Shown: positions 1-13,402, counted from the stretch's first letter. The stretch: 64,000 bases of DNA from Gyrodactylus bullatarudis (GCA_012064415.1 SSNU01000404.1:134053-198052); one strand, 5' to 3'. Notes: a model not told the origin generated them from the sequence alone. Program-made: numbers and translations.

Positions 1-187
1 ACAAACTCCTTCTAGCTGAACCTAATCATCGGAAAAACATGATCAATACATAATAATGTATACTTCCCCTAGGGGTTACTATTAATTAATTTCATCATTA
101 CTTTTTTAGTTTCTTATTTTATGAATCTGTACTTCATTGTAATTTTCATGATTTTTGAAAGGATTCAAGGAAAAATTCAATACTCAC

Positions 188-3170
188 TTTTGAAGCCACC
201 TTCATCATCCAATGACCGACGTTTCTCCGGAATTCCTGGAATGGGAGGAAGAATTTTGAGGAACCCTTTTTTCATGAACAATCATTCTCAAAGGTAACAC
301 TTACTGTTTGAATTAGAAGTTGATGAGGAAGAGGATACTTTGGCATTCATTCGATTGAGGAAAGCCTTTGTTGGCTGAGCAAAGGACATGGCAGAATGCG
401 CCCGGGTCAGATTAGTCGATTCCTGGCGTGTTTTATCATTGTTTCTTGGTGTATGAGTCCGACTATTGGCTCGATTCAAACTATGACTTGAGTTTGCCCT
501 ATTACCAAGGCCTAAATTAAGAAAAGAGAAAGTTATTACTCTATTCAGAGGATCCTTGTTTTATAAAATGAGGCGAGAGAGATACAAAATTCAATAAGGG
601 TATTACACACATGTTATTCTTGCATGCATGGTAGAATCAAGGAATAGAACCTCTCTTCGTGTGTTTGACTGACGCTATGCTTTTTATTTATAAAAAAGGT
701 GTCAGATATAAAGAAATTCAAACTAATAATATGATTCAACGTCAGTAATATTGGAAATGTAAGAGACAAATGAAGCCATTCAGGTTAGAGGGCATAACAT
801 AACTGTGATCGAATGCCTATTTCTGGTACAAAACCTAAATTGATCAATGATCATATTCAGACATGGGATGTCAAATTAAGATTTTACGAAATATGTAATG
901 TACATGCTTTCAAAAGGAAAGAAGTAGGCTCAACACTTTAATTTCTTTTCTTCACTTTTCGTGTATGCCTGTGTGCATGTGTATCAGACAGAATTAATGC
1001 AATCTTTATTTTTTGATTCATAAAAAATAACAAACACAAAGAGAGAGAGAGAGAGAGAGACAGGCCCACCTCCCTTTCATTCTCATTCTAAAAGTGTAAA
1101 ATTTATATACATATATTGTTCAATGATTAATCTATAAATTTTAATGCTACATTAGAAGCAACATAGTTATAATTATTAATACTATATTAGTAGTAGTAAT
1201 AGTAGTCGTGTTAATGATTAAAAGAGAATATCGAGTCTCAGAGAGAAGACACATTTGATCTATTTGTCACTACTACCAATCTTAATATAATACAGTTACT
1301 GCTACTAATAGAGTGACTTTTGGTGAGGATAGTGGATAGGCTTGATCTTATGTCAGACACCCTCAGAAGAAGAAGGTGAGCATCTGTGAATGTTGATGAT
1401 TACACAGTTGGTGAAAGAAAAAATAAATTCAATACACACACAGATAGTGTTTCCAATGATGTAATTAATTTGAAGAAAAAAATAGAGTCTTGGATTGACT
1501 TTGAGGTATTTTACTTAATTCTCAAGAGTCTTTTCATGCATAATAATAATAATATGTAATTGGATAGTAAATAAAAGTATCTGAGGATCATGATGGGAAG
1601 TCAAGTCAAGAAAAAGGATGAGAGATAAAAGAAATCAAAAAGTATACATTCAATAATAATAATAATAATAGAGAGTACGGATTATTTGAGAGAGAGAGAG
1701 GTTGTTAACAAAATAGTAACAGGAAATTAATTATAGTGAAAAGGAAATAAAAAGATGATGATCATTCATGGGAAAAGAATAGCTTGAGAACATTTCAACC
1801 ATTCAAATAGATGTACTTCCTACCAAGAAGTCAGGCTAGTCTCTAGGGAGTTGAGAATCTCCAACAGAAAAAAAAATTACAACTGATCTCATGAAATAAA
1901 AAGTCTAAAGCTCATTTCTAATCGATAAAAGTTATAGGAGCACATTTAAACAATCGACCATTGGCGAGTGATCTTTGTGTGAAACATATTCAATTATTCA
2001 GAATTACTAAAAATTTCTCTATTATTAATTTTAGAATAATTATTTTAGAATTTCTCTAATGCTACTAATGGATGTTTGTTCAAACTTTGAGTGGTCAAGA
2101 CTTTGAAAAAAAAATTCTCAAATCCATACAGACTAGCCTGTGAGAGTAATGGATGATGCGTAGACCTCTTTCTCTTACGTTTTTCGTCATTCAACCTTTT
2201 ACGCTCTTTTTGTTCCTCGTAAAAGCGATAAGGAGAATCGTGGGTGAGAAAGCAGCCCCGATGGCGACTACTCATGTAGCGCTTTATTCTCTCTTCAAAA
2301 GCTTCTTGACGAGCGATTTTGGCAGCTTTATATATATCATCAGATGATTAAATATTCAAAAATAAGTTAAATAATAATCAACTCTAGTTTATAATTTGGA
2401 AAGAATCAAAATTTCAATGACAAGCACTCACCAGTCATTTTTTTATCTTCTCTGCCCATTGTCATAAAGAAGCCATTGGGTTGAGATGAAGGATCCCGAT
2501 TCGCATTGACTTTGTTAGCCTGACTTCCGGGGACATAACAACTGGCAAGCATAAGGTTAGATCCAGGACGAAGGTTTCTCTCTCTTGATTTTTCCATAAG
2601 CCTAGTTACACGATCCTATAAAGATAAAACATGGATCATTGAGAGGAATATTTACATCAAGAAAGAATGTAATTTTCCGAGTATTAGATCACAAGAAAAA
2701 AATAACGAACCGCATTTTGCTTGAATAGTAATTTGATAGTAATAAAAATTGTTTAACTTTGTAGAAAATTTTTAAGAAAACTTACAATGTTCGCCTTTTC
2801 ATTTTCGAGTCGACGTTCAGCAACTTTACGCCGATGTTCCATATCTCTACGTTTAATTTCATCAATTTTACGTTGTCTATCTGAATTGACTTTACTGCGA
2901 GCTTCTTCTATTTTTCTTATATTTCTTTCATACTCATCAATTTTTTTCCTCTGCTCTTCTTCCTGAAACAGTCGAGCACGAGCAACTTTTTCCTGGTAGG
3001 TAAGTGTCGCTTGTTTCTCGGTAGAAGAGACAGACATTCTATCGCCATTTGCAGAATTGTTGGTTAAATTTCCTGGTTCTATAAATTCTATCAAACAAAG
3101 AAAGTCAGTTTCAGGCGTAAATGTAATAATTAAAAACTTCAATCTCACCTGCCCCATTTCTGATATCCAT
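188..3170 (-). CDS. MAP7/ensconsin-like microtubule-associated protein (3' partial)
   Basis: Minus strand, exons 3170-3149, 3087-2786, 2615-2432, 2325-2179, 511-305 and 265-188; a clear donor (gtgagta, 187-181) sends the gene off the left edge. The phases join without a stop for about 313 codons. Start ATG at 3170 (MDIRNGAEFIEPG). Residues about 40-110 form a charged helical coiled coil rich in R, K and E (ARLFQEEEQRKKIDEYERN; RRKVAERRLENEKANIDRV). It is followed by SRERNLRPGSNLMLASCYV, which sits where MAP7/ensconsin proteins carry their AFAFGSSTPR-type block. Next come a second charged helix (AAKIARQEAFEERIKRY) and a Ser/Asn/Thr-rich tail. MAP7 proteins bind microtubules through this N-terminal coiled coil and recruit kinesin-1 through a C-terminal domain that would lie outside the window. 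The assignment rests on pattern likeness, and another coiled-coil cytoskeletal protein is possible. Exon 4 could instead read through to a stop at 2045, but the donor at 2178 keeps phase with the Ser-rich exon. Confidence 0.6.
512..2178 (-). other. long intron of the MAP7-like gene with simple repeats
   Basis: Intron of 1.67 kb between the MAP7-like exons at 2179-2325 and 305-511. It contains a pure (GA)n run around 1040-1061, a shorter GA run near 1688-1701, and AAT/ATT triplet runs near 1540-1557 and 1651-1670. I see no conserved coding exon in it, although an unrecognised short exon cannot be excluded. Confidence 0.6.
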
Positions 3171-3460
3171 AAGGAGTGGTTAATTCCAATAGCTATTAAA
3201 ATATGCTGGACAAAATATATCCTTGGTGATTTTAATATTTACGCAGTCTAATGGAATTGTTGAATAATAATGATCATTCAAAAAGGGACCTAACGGGTAT
3301 TAATTCTCAAAACTTCTAAAGTCGAAACTGACACACATTTATGTAGAATAAAACAAGAAATATATTTGACGGTAATTTTGTTAGCTCTTAACTCATATTC
3401 AAAAAAATTGTATCAAAACAAACTCGAATCCTGTTAATGTTAGGCTAGTCTCACTGATAA

Positions 3461-6400
3461 ATGAGCATTGTTAATGTTCATCTTACATTTATTTTTGATT
3501 TAAGGCAGTTTATTGACCTTCACTTATTCCAAAGAGGGTATTATCAGCTGAAATTAAGATTTAATCAACACGTTGAGGCTAATGAATCTGTTAAAATCCT
3601 CCCTCCAACACGGTGGAATTTTTTATGTGAAAGACTCAAGTGTGATGAGGCAGTATCTCAATCATGTGTTGAAATTAACACCGAGAGAGAACAGTCAGAA
3701 TACAAAATGGCCTCTAAAGTCATTTACGTTCAGTATATTGAGGAAAATATTTACTTTAACGATGTTTTTGAGCAAGAGCTCATATTTCAAACTAACATAT
3801 GTGAACTAAACGAGTTGTTCATCAAAAATCCTGTTGATATTATCGCTGAACTTTTCTTTGCTGATGAACCGAATAACGATAAAACGTAATTTTTATTTAA
3901 TTATAATACTACAAAAGAAACTCAGAGGGAGAAAATGGAGTTAAAGATGAAAAATATATGTTAGAAAAGCTCTCTCTTGTCTCTACTCGAACATTCAGAT
4001 TGAATTATTTTCCTCAACGAGGACTCCATTACATCTTTCCAGTTACATTCGATTATCTTCATTTTTGTCGATGTTTCATTGGATTACACGCAGCTCTATC
4101 AAAAATAGAATTTATTGATGAAAAGTAATGCTATTAGAATCTTAATTTTCAGTTTAAATAATAAAAAGATAGCCAAAATCTCTATTAAAAGTTCTCAAAT
4201 AAACTTGACAAATGGACCAGAAAATCTTGAGCATTACAAAGCTGCTGCTTCTGCTCTTCTCTCTGCTCGAGAGTCAATGCTCCTCTTTTGGAAGAGTATT
4301 TCTCCCAAACTTCCTAAAAATTACCAAATTGATGGCTCCTTCAATTGTGTTCGTAGACTCAATAGTCTTTTCAACTTTGAGAATGTAATAAATAATATAA
4401 TTTTGACATAACTTTAGGATGAAAAAGAAACTAATGAAAATTGCAAAAGGATTATCAAGAAACTTGGTGAAGAAAACATTATACTGATAAAGTATCTTTG
4501 TAAGATTTATGTGACCAAGGAAAGAGTATGGCGATTCATTCATGAGAGATCTGAACTTGTTCGTGTAAGTTGCCTTGTGATCACTAAACTTCTTCTTCAT
4601 TCCAGCTTAAACTTGAAGCGGAGGCATTCTTTTTTCAAGAGTTTATTCTTTCCCAGAGCACCAAAGATGAAATGTAAATTTTAATTTTTACCCACTCCAA
4701 AATTTAAGATCCAAAAATGATGACTTGGCCAATATTATTAAAAAGTCACCTTACTTTAATAATATACCGAATCTTCCTTTGAGTCTTGTCCCTGCGGGGA
4801 ATAACAACACAACTGATTTGACGCATAACTCAATAATATTTGAGCAGATTTTCATAAACCCCGGCAAGCCTTCAATTAAAGACTATCAGAATGAAATATT
4901 CATCAAACGTAAATCGATTACAAACAGCCGTGAGTCAAATGATAAAAGCATTTACCAATCATGTTATTTTTTCCAATGGGTATTTTTAGTCTCAACAAAT
5001 CATGAAATTAGTGAGATCATCTATCGGCCAACCAGTTATTCAAACCTGTCCAAAAGTCCAACTTCAATCTACGAGACACTTGACTCTCTGCCCAAAACAA
5101 CAAATAACAACTTTTCTTCTCACAAACTATCCAACATTTCCACAACCAGCTCTCAGAGATCTATAACATCCAAGTACAATTTCCTATCACCCTCGTATTC
5201 AAAGAGACATTCTCTCTTTGAAACTAATCATGATAACAAGTCGGTATTATTTTATAACTGAATCAAGTATATCAAAATTATTTTTATGAAAAATATGGTC
5301 ATTTATCAAAATTCCATTTTTTCGAACATTGAACTCAAAATTTTTATTGATTTGAAAGTGGGATTGTGGTCAAAAGATATATTTTAGGATCAGAAATAAA
5401 CAAGAAATCAAATATATTGAATCTATTCTTATGCATAACCTCAGTATCGTTTGGGAGCTGAATTTCGAACTTTTGATCATTTTCACTACTTGAAAATCAA
5501 TGAAATTTCGATAAATCGGAATCCCTCAAAAATCGTCATCCTTTCGAAAATTTATCGGCGATATTCGGCTTTTTGTGTAATTATGATCCTAAAATATATC
5601 TTTTGACCACAATCCCACTTTCAAATCAATAAAAATTTTGAGTTTAAAGTTCGAAAAAATGGAATTTTGACGCCAAATGGAAATTTGATAAATGACCATA
5701 TTTTACATGAAAAAATTTTTTTTCTTCAAATGGTAAAAGTGAGCAACATGAGTAGGATTCCAAAATATCTTTTAAAATTTCGAATTTTTGATGAAAAAAG
5801 CAAGGTTGTAGTAAAAATCATAGATTTCCAACTTTATATATATCAATTAGTTTCATCATTATTTTAAATCAACTCATGCTTTACATTTTTACAGAGATGT
5901 CAAGTTGATTGGATATCGCTTGGAGAGGCCAGATGAGTTTTGCTTCGACCAAGAAAGCAAACATACTTCTCCATCAAGGTAAGCTTGTGTTTCTCAACCT
6001 TTATCAGTTTCTTTTCATCTGCTCCTCATAAAGGGAAATCTTTTTTCATTATTCTTCATTTTTCTAATGAAAAAACTATCTACTTCCTGTTTATTTGAAC
6101 ACATTCAGAGTGTGAATATTTCATTGTCAGTTTCATAATCGATACAATGACATCTTTTCTCTTTTTTTTCTTAATATTATGTTACTTCCAAAGTGTAACT
6201 TACGAATAAATAATTAATTTTTTTCTTCGATCTATCTATAATGGGTTCAGAAAACGAGCCAATTCTGAAAAGAAACTGAGAAATCTGAGATGATAACGAC
6301 CAGGTTTTGTTTTTTTATTGTCAAAATGAATAAGGAAGAATAAGAAGCAATTCTAAATTTTTCTATTTTCACCTCGATCCAGGTTAACCCTGAATTAATT

Positions 6401-9400
6401 AATTAAAAAATCGCCTGTCTTTAAGTAACTTTGGTAACCATCACTAAATAGTATTCAGTGAATACCTTATTGAGTTATACTTTTCCTTGTAGCTAAATGA
6501 GAGGTTAGCAAAAGTATTTGGTCATCTTTCATACTCATCATTTGTTCAAGTCTTTAACAACTACCCAATTTTGTGTGATTGATTTTGAAAAATCTCTTGA
6601 TTTTTTTTAGTCCATATCAAATGAACAAGCTTCGAGCGCAAAAGGGGTTCGGTTCTCTATGTGATATCAATTTAAGTCAAAACTGTTCCCCGAAGGCTAC
6701 TTCAAATTTACCCGTGATCATTGAAAAACGAAGACGAGGTCTTGCAAGGTTTTCCCTTTCTATGAATGTCATCAATGAAAGAGGCAGTCGGTCCAGCTTC
6801 TACAAGAAAAACAATCGCATCTCCATAAGAAACATACCTGCAATAATCTCCCAGAAAATGAGAAGAAATTCAACAAAGTAAGTATATATGTACAGCTATT
6901 CTTGATGAATTTGGGAATTCATGATTTTTACAAAAATCTCAATTTTATCATCAAGGTATCGAAATATTTTTTGGTAGCTGATTCGAAATGTACACTTTTA
7001 CCGCTTTTAGAAAAATAATTTAGAGGCATTTTAAATTTGAGATGGCGATTTTTCAAACTTTGAGTTGAAAATTTTTGTTGATTTCAAGGTCTGAGATGAC
7101 TCAAACGTTATTTTCCAGGATCATCATTAGACGAAGAAAATATTATTTATTCAAGATCATTTCAAAATGACGGGTTTTTTCAAAAAAATAAATGAGAGTA
7201 AATATTTTCTTTGTCTAACGATGATCCTGGAAAATAACGTTTGATTCCTCTCAGACCTTGAAATCAACAGAAATATTTAACTTAAAGTTTAAAAAATCGC
7301 GTCATCTTGAATTTTAAAATGTCTCTAAAATTTTCCAAAAAAAACTTTTCCTCAAATCAGTAAAAGTATACATTTTGAATCAGTTACCAAAAAATCTTTC
7401 AAATATTTCGATACCTTGATGAAAATACTTTTCTCAAATTGTGAAACAAGTGTTATATACCTTATCCTGTCACACCTGTTATCTATTACATGCTTTATAT
7501 ATTTTTTTAAATGAAATTAAAAAGTTCTACAGTTGAACTGTTGAAAGAAGCTCAATTCGGTTTGCTTGCTTTTTGTCTTGTAATTGAATCCTGTCCAGAA
7601 ACATTATTCCTATGATATTCAGGTCTCATTGAAATACATAGTCAATACGCAAAATAAACTTGAAAAATTCCCTTCTGAGTAGTGTTGGGTTACAAATTTT
7701 GACAAAAGAATAAAGTTTTATTGATTAAGATGAAAAATAAATGTTTATCCTAAATTCAAATTATTTCTATAGAAATTTGACCTGAATATACTCGATAGAT
7801 CTGAATTATTTCGATTGATAAATCTCAATTTAAGCATTAGACACGTAGTAAGAATTCAATCAAGATATACTAACCAGTGAGTTTCTCTTTGGATCTTCCC
7901 TGATTAATGCATATTCTGACAGATTTTCCAATCATATTTCGATAACGGTGATTTAATCCAAATCTACTTAAAAAGAAATTATGATTCTAGAAAAGTACCC
8001 TTTATAATTTTTCATATATTTATTCGAAAGTTGGACATCCTCACAAAAAATTCTCAATGGTCAAGATTTTTCAATATTTTTGAACTTTGAGCAATTAGTT
8101 TTGGTAAATTTCAAAGTAAGAAGGTGATCTATAGTTGTTTTAAGGATCAAAATTAGAATATGAACATTGAATGGCATCAAGATTCTCGTTATCTAACTCA
8201 GTACCTGACTGGCATACCCTGATTCTTTTCTAATTTTAAATTTGTACTAAATTTTTCTTTTGCGAAAATACTTGTGATTTTTAATGAAACTTTCTCTATC
8301 GATTACACCCGCATGATAAATGTGTGAAATAATTGGCATCTCTAAATAAATCTCTCACCTTATTATTTGAATGACAAGGTTAAGAAGAAGATTTGAAAAA
8401 ACGTATCTATATCTATTTATACAATTTGGCCAACTACAAAATCTTTAAATTTTGCTTATCCTTCAAGTGCAATTAACACGGAAATGTATAGCTTTTGCAA
8501 AGAAAAATTGATTTTCCATTAGTTCTACTCAGCAGAAGAAAATTCAAGGAAATTCTACAACTAAGATCTCTCTTTAATCAATGAAATTCTCTAGAATTAG
8601 AATTTAAGAATAACTCGCTCAAAAATTTTTATTAAATAATTTTATTTAACTAATGCCTCGACCAGCTTGTAACTTTTTTTCAAAACAGGGGTCAAGTTGT
8701 TCGTTTCTCCGTTCTACTTGGCTACATGGCTCTAAAGTAACTTTTCAACTCTAATTCTAAGAATATAATATAATAAATTGAACTTGTTTCTATGCAGAAT
8801 CTAATTTTTCCAAATACTTCTAGCTGAGAACAAATAAAAATGTTATCCTAAGTTTAGTTAATTTGATAAATGCATTGCATAGAGACTGATTGAGAAAGAA
8901 GTCTTTTTCATGCAAAATTGTTGACACCAATACTGGCCAAATTGACGTTCTTTTATCAGGAAATAAACAAACCAGTTGTAAGACAGTCTTCCTTTCACAA
9001 CACGTTCAAAACAAGAATATTACATAACTCTTCTTTAGATTCATGATTAACTTGAAAACATTTAAATAGACTTCCAAAGATTGGATCGTACTCAGATATT
9101 TACAATGCTGTGAAGGACGAGAAAAAGAGCCCACTTACTATTAACAATATTTCCGCTTCATTATTCGATATTTCTAATATCCTACAGACCAATGGTCAAG
9201 AACATTATCAAGTTAGTTTCAGAATTTTCAAAACAAAATAAAAAATTAGTATTCCTTGCCTCTTCTCCTCGACCGATGAATTAATCGACCTTTCTTGTTG
9301 ATAGATTTTTTTCTGCTCGCTCGATTAAAGCTGTAATTGATATAAAGACAGGGAATCTATGATTCTTACAAAAGTCTCAATTTTTCCATCAAGAAATCGA

Positions 9401-12400
9401 ATTTAAAAATCCAGATCATGCTGTCTACGTAAATTCTTGATAAAAAAGTTTGTGATTTTTGTCAGGTTGAAAAGATAAAAATATATCTAAAGTTAGAAAT
9501 TCTTCTAATTCTTAGACCAATCTAATTTTGATATTAGCTTTCAAAAAATGTCTGACTCTTTCGTGATATTAGCCCTGTTATATTAACCCTTAAATACCCA
9601 TCGCTGAGATTGAAAATTTAGTAGGGTTTTAGAATATGCTGATAACGACTATGCAATTTTTTCAAAAACCAACCTTTAGTTTAGATGATATTGCCCCAAA
9701 AAATGACCATTTTTAGACCTTGAAAATGGCTAACTTTTTTATTTCAAGAGATTTCATATTACAAAAGATAAGAACATATTTGAATTCTACGTGTATGGTT
9801 TCTCTTTTCTTTCCTTCTTTTCGATCTCTGTAAGTGGTTTTTCATTTTTAAATAGTCATAACCTCTCAATAAACTATTTGCAGCTTTATAAATCATAGCT
9901 CATTCGGAAGAATTTTAGTTCTACTTTCAGGAAAGTGGTCAATAAATTCATTTCAGTTTCTTTAAAACCGAATCATGGCTTGAGAAAGTAACCTGTCCCA
10001 TATATGACCCGCTGGGGCTTAAAGGGTTTAGGCTATCCTTCAAAATCGGAAATTCTCAGTTATGACGCAGGTCCAAACAATATCACATAATCTATTTTAT
10101 AATTCATACTAAAAATTCTTAAAGAGATGTTAAAAAAATGTTTACTGATTAGTAGATTGGTAATTCAATAGAAACCCGACTTTTTTATATGGGATCAAAA
10201 GAATTCTCATTGAATAGAATTCCCATTTAGAACGGTTTAAATCAATTTCGAGTCTTTTTTGATTGGTTTTCTTATCGCTTCGATAGGATTAAAGATCATA
10301 GCATGAATAAAATTCACAGATAAACCAAATGCCAATTTTAAATTGAGTTTAATTTAGCTAGTTTTTTGAAGAAGAACAATGTTCTAGTTCAGATGAATAT
10401 ACAATCGAATTTGATTAAAGCGTTATCAAGTACATTAAATAAGAATATATAAAATTTTTTAGAAAAATTCATCAGATATAGAGGAAAAGATTACAGCTGC
10501 CAATGGATCCGAACCTCTTTTCAGGGCCAATGCAGGCAGTACTCCGTCTCCGATAAAGTTGGCCCTCTCTCCAAAGTCAAGTACTAGTTAGTCTCTCTCT
10601 ATAACTAAAAAACCATTTTGAAATTCATTAATATTTTTATTGTAAAATGTTTAAACACACTCGAGTCAATTTTAGAATCTTTCAAACTTTTCGACAGGGA
10701 TTGTCTTCACACGCCTTCAAAAAAGGAGAAATTCAATCATTTTGATGGTCTCATCGTACCACTGAAGAAGGAGTGTCAAGACAATGATTGTTGAATTGTT
10801 CCGAAGATAACCCCAGTACTCATACATTTTCTTTTTCATCTGAATTGTTGTTTATCAATGAGTTTAAATCAATGGTTTCCTTGTAGATTCCTCTCCAAAT
10901 GAGAGCTTCTCTCTCAGCGATGAATTCCTCTTCAATAAGGAGTCTGAGGAAACCTCACCCATGACTATTATGGACATTTTAAAGCCAAAAGTTTGTTTCC
11001 CCTCTAATGTTTATTCTGCAAAAAGATATTGATTAAGGGTATTTTCTAATATTTTTTAGAATAGTCATATTTACATGAAGAATAGAAACCAAATCCGAAA
11101 AGTTCTCAGGACCACAATGGATAATGGTAAAGCTGACATGAATATTTTATCTAGCAAAATGTACGTTCACTGTTCAGTACCGTTAAACAATTTCGGGTAG
11201 TATGATGTAGATATACTTATGAGTAGATATGAATGCTAGGTGAAAATTTAAAAGATGTTCAATTCTAGCGATGGAAAAAGCCTGTCCCGGTCTGGATCCA
11301 AGAGAAATATCGATGATCCTGATCGTCTTCTAGAGCCAATATCCTCCAACGTTTTCAACTTTCTAGCTATGAAAGCTGAACTCAAAACATTTCTATCTTT
11401 TGATCAGGATTTAGGTAAGAATCAGCGTCTTGATTACGCTGGTAATCTCTACAGTGACTATGCTCTCCTGCCAACACTCTACTCAGACTTTGTTGCCAAT
11501 AATTCAGAGTCTTTGAAGAAGGACAAGCATTTGCTCGTTTTTGTCCATGGCCTAGAGGGGAATTATGCAGACTTGAGGTTGGTCCAAAAGTATCTCAAAC
11601 TAGCCATGCCAGACCATGAATTCGAAAGTTTACTCTCGGACTCGAATGAATGTGATACTTTTATTGATATTCAGGTCATGGGAAATAAACTGGCCATCGA
11701 GATAAGAACACATATTGAATGTGTCCTAAGAAAGGCTCCCACAAAGATTAGGTAAATGAATATGAATTATCATCACCTCCCTATCCAAAGTTTTATCCTA
11801 CAGACTCGCATTCAATCTTTTGTCTATCCTATGGTTTGTAAATACGCTGATTACGAATCTACAGTTGTTTTTTAACGCAATTATTTTTAGTTCAGAAGTT
11901 ATCGATCAAAAACTGACCCATTTTTCGATCCAAAAATAGGTTATCTTTGTAGCTTTAGCAGATAGAGTTCAGGCGAATGCATATTTGCATTCTAGAGGTA
12001 TGATTCCTCGATAAAAATCATCTTATTTTTTATCCATGACCCTGAGAAGTAGGTTTTCAAAAAAAGTTTTAAACAAAAATTAATTTTTTGAAAAAAATCA
12101 ACTCTCTATAAATTAGTATAGTGCGAGTTTGACGAGTGATAGAGCCAAGATCTTTGCGTATTCCATGAGATTAATAAATTTCCTATCGAATGGCGGGTAA
12201 ACAAAGTATTTTCTGATGCTTGAATGAATAATAATGATTTGCTAAAATGACGTGTGATATCACTGTGGGACTTAAAGGGTTAATATTGGCTCTTTCTTTT
12301 TTAATTCAAACAATTTGACCTATCAAATTAATAATGTACAGACATTGACTTGTATTGTATTTTTACCTTGAATACGATTGCTTGAATATTAGCCATGAGA

Positions 12401-13309
12401 ATTATCCATTATTATAATTACTATTGATTGAATCTTTTAGAGAAACGTGAATGCATTAAGAAATTTGACGATAAGAGAGAGTATCATTCTCATTCTATAC
12501 ATACTCTCAGATACACCATGAATGTAGATTATATACACGTATTGAATAAAATTCTTGTCATATTTCTAAGATTTCTTACAAAGATTTATGCAAAAAAATG
12601 AAGCCAAATCATCATGCTGCATGAAAAAGACGTGTCTACCTTGAATAAAATTCGAATATAATTAAACATTCGTATTCATGTAGTTACTTGCAAGTATATG
12701 ACTAATATAATAATTTTTAGTTTCATAGGTCACAGCATGGGTAATCTAATAATACGATCAGCTGTCGTAAATGCTTTACTGGAGGAATACCGGCCAACAT
12801 TTCATACATTCCTCTCCCTCAACGGTCCACATTTAGGTACTGTTTTCTGTTCATCAAACTTTGTTACGGCAGGCATTTGGATAATGCAAAAATGGAAAAA
12901 CTCCCAATCCCTTCAGCAGTTAAGACTGAAGGATAATATCAATCTCCGTGAATGTTGTCTGTACAAGATGAGTGAAAATTCAGGCTTTGATCTCTTCAAA
13001 AATATTATCCTAGTTAGTAGTCCTCAGGATAAATATGTTCCCTATCATTCCACCCGAGTTGAAAAGACAAAAGAAATCATCAAGGATTCCTATGGATTAG
13101 GTCAGATCCAATCAGAGATGGTTGACAATATCATTAACAGTGTTATCAAGAGCGAAAAGACTAATTTGATTCGTTTGGATATAAACCACGTAGGCAAACA
13201 AAACTCGGCCCATGATTTCATCGGAAGAACAGCTCACATTGCCGTATTAGACTCAGATGAACTTCTATCGAGAATTTTTAATATTTCCTTGAAAAAATAC
13301 TTTTTATAA
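3461..13309 (+). CDS. FAM135: FAM135 family protein (DUF3657 N-terminus, serine-lipase-like C-terminus)
   Basis: Fifteen exons: 3461-3885, 3918-4124, 4153-4384, 4418-4564, 4606-4673, 4709-5239, 5895-5978, 6611-6877, 9070-9211, 10463-10586, 10676-10789, 10887-10990, 11060-11160, 11269-11751, 12721-13309. They sum to 3618 nt, one frame of 1205 residues; human FAM135A/B are about 1400-1500. The N-terminus (FDLRQFIDLHLFQRGYYQ; FPQRGLHYIFPVTFDY) matches the FAM135 N-terminal domain. The C-terminus has an alpha/beta-hydrolase fold: FVHGLEGNYADLR, nucleophile elbow FIGHSMGN (Ser about 1015), SSPQDKYVPYHS (acid) and GRTAHIAVL (His). The middle is Ser/Asn-rich and poorly conserved. Substrate and location are unknown for the family; it is a predicted lipase or esterase. 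Introns 1 and 2 are only 32 and 28 nt, while later introns host palindromic MITEs. AATAAA lies about 40 nt past the stop, and the gene converges on ATP synthase subunit e 93 bp downstream. The start fits the family N-terminus. Confidence 0.93.
5288..5706. repeat. long-hairpin MITE in FAM135 intron 6
   Basis: Inverted repeat with arms of about 100-120 bp: 5288-5391 and 5585-5706 are near-perfect reverse complements (left arm core GGATTGTGGTCAAAAGATAT). The right arm carries an insertion of about 18 bp, and the arms flank a spacer of about 190 bp. The element lies wholly inside an intron. It has no coding capacity, and the short ORF at 5667-5867 is only arm sequence. Confidence 0.85.
6896..7430. 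repeat. long-hairpin MITE (CTATTCTTGATGAATTT family), copy 1
   Basis: Palindromic element in FAM135 intron 8. The left end reads CTATTCTTGATGAATTTGGG followed by a match to the other end; the arms pair over about 200 bp around a centre near 7170 (blocks such as CAGGATCATCATTAGACGAA and the complementary GATGATCCTGGAAAATAACG). The right terminus is truncated relative to the copy at 37080-37655, which keeps the complete right end. Confidence 0.8.
9348..9398. repeat. isolated end of the CTATTCTTGATGAATTT MITE family
   Basis: A diverged stretch (CTATGATTCTTACAAAAGTC then a poly-T/ATCAAG block and TCGAA) that resembles the terminal part of the hairpin elements at 6896 and 37655, standing alone in FAM135 intron 9. 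Probably a solo or eroded end. Confidence 0.4.
9592..10030. repeat. TTAA-flanked M(ITE) with CCCTT termini, copy 1
   Basis: Begins TTAACCCTTAAATACCCATC and ends GGGGCTTAAAGGGTTTA, so short inverted termini (CCCTT...AAGGG) abut a TTAA-like sequence on both sides. This is the target-site and end signature of piggyBac-type elements. No transposase ORF is present, so it is a non-autonomous copy. A diverged, reverse-oriented relative lies at 35313-35595. Confidence 0.6.
11752..12720 (+). other. FAM135 intron 14 with a relic TTAA element end
   Basis: Intron of 969 nt splitting the lipase domain just before the GHSMG nucleophile exon. It contains GGACTTAAAGGGTTAA at about 12268-12283, the same right terminus as the elements at 9592-10030 and 35313-35595. 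The sequence before it is only loosely alignable to copy 1. No coding signal is seen. Confidence 0.55.
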
Positions 13310-13402
13310 TTCTTACGGAGAAAAGAGATTTGTTTGTTAAGAGTTTAAAATAAAGCTAATTTAATTTTATAACAACTATTGGTTTATTAATTATCTATAA
13401 AG

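Noticed and set aside
2045..2178. 3' extension of MAP7-like exon 4 to a stop at 2045
   Set aside because: A strong donor (gtaaga at 2178) keeps phase to the Ser-rich exon at 305-511; the extension has no MAP7-like sequence.
2153..2347. Plus-strand ORF of 64 residues
   Set aside because: Antisense shadow of the MAP7-like exon 4.
5667..5867. Plus-strand ORF in FAM135 intron 6
   Set aside because: Largely the arm of a palindromic MITE and AT-rich sequence; no family likeness.
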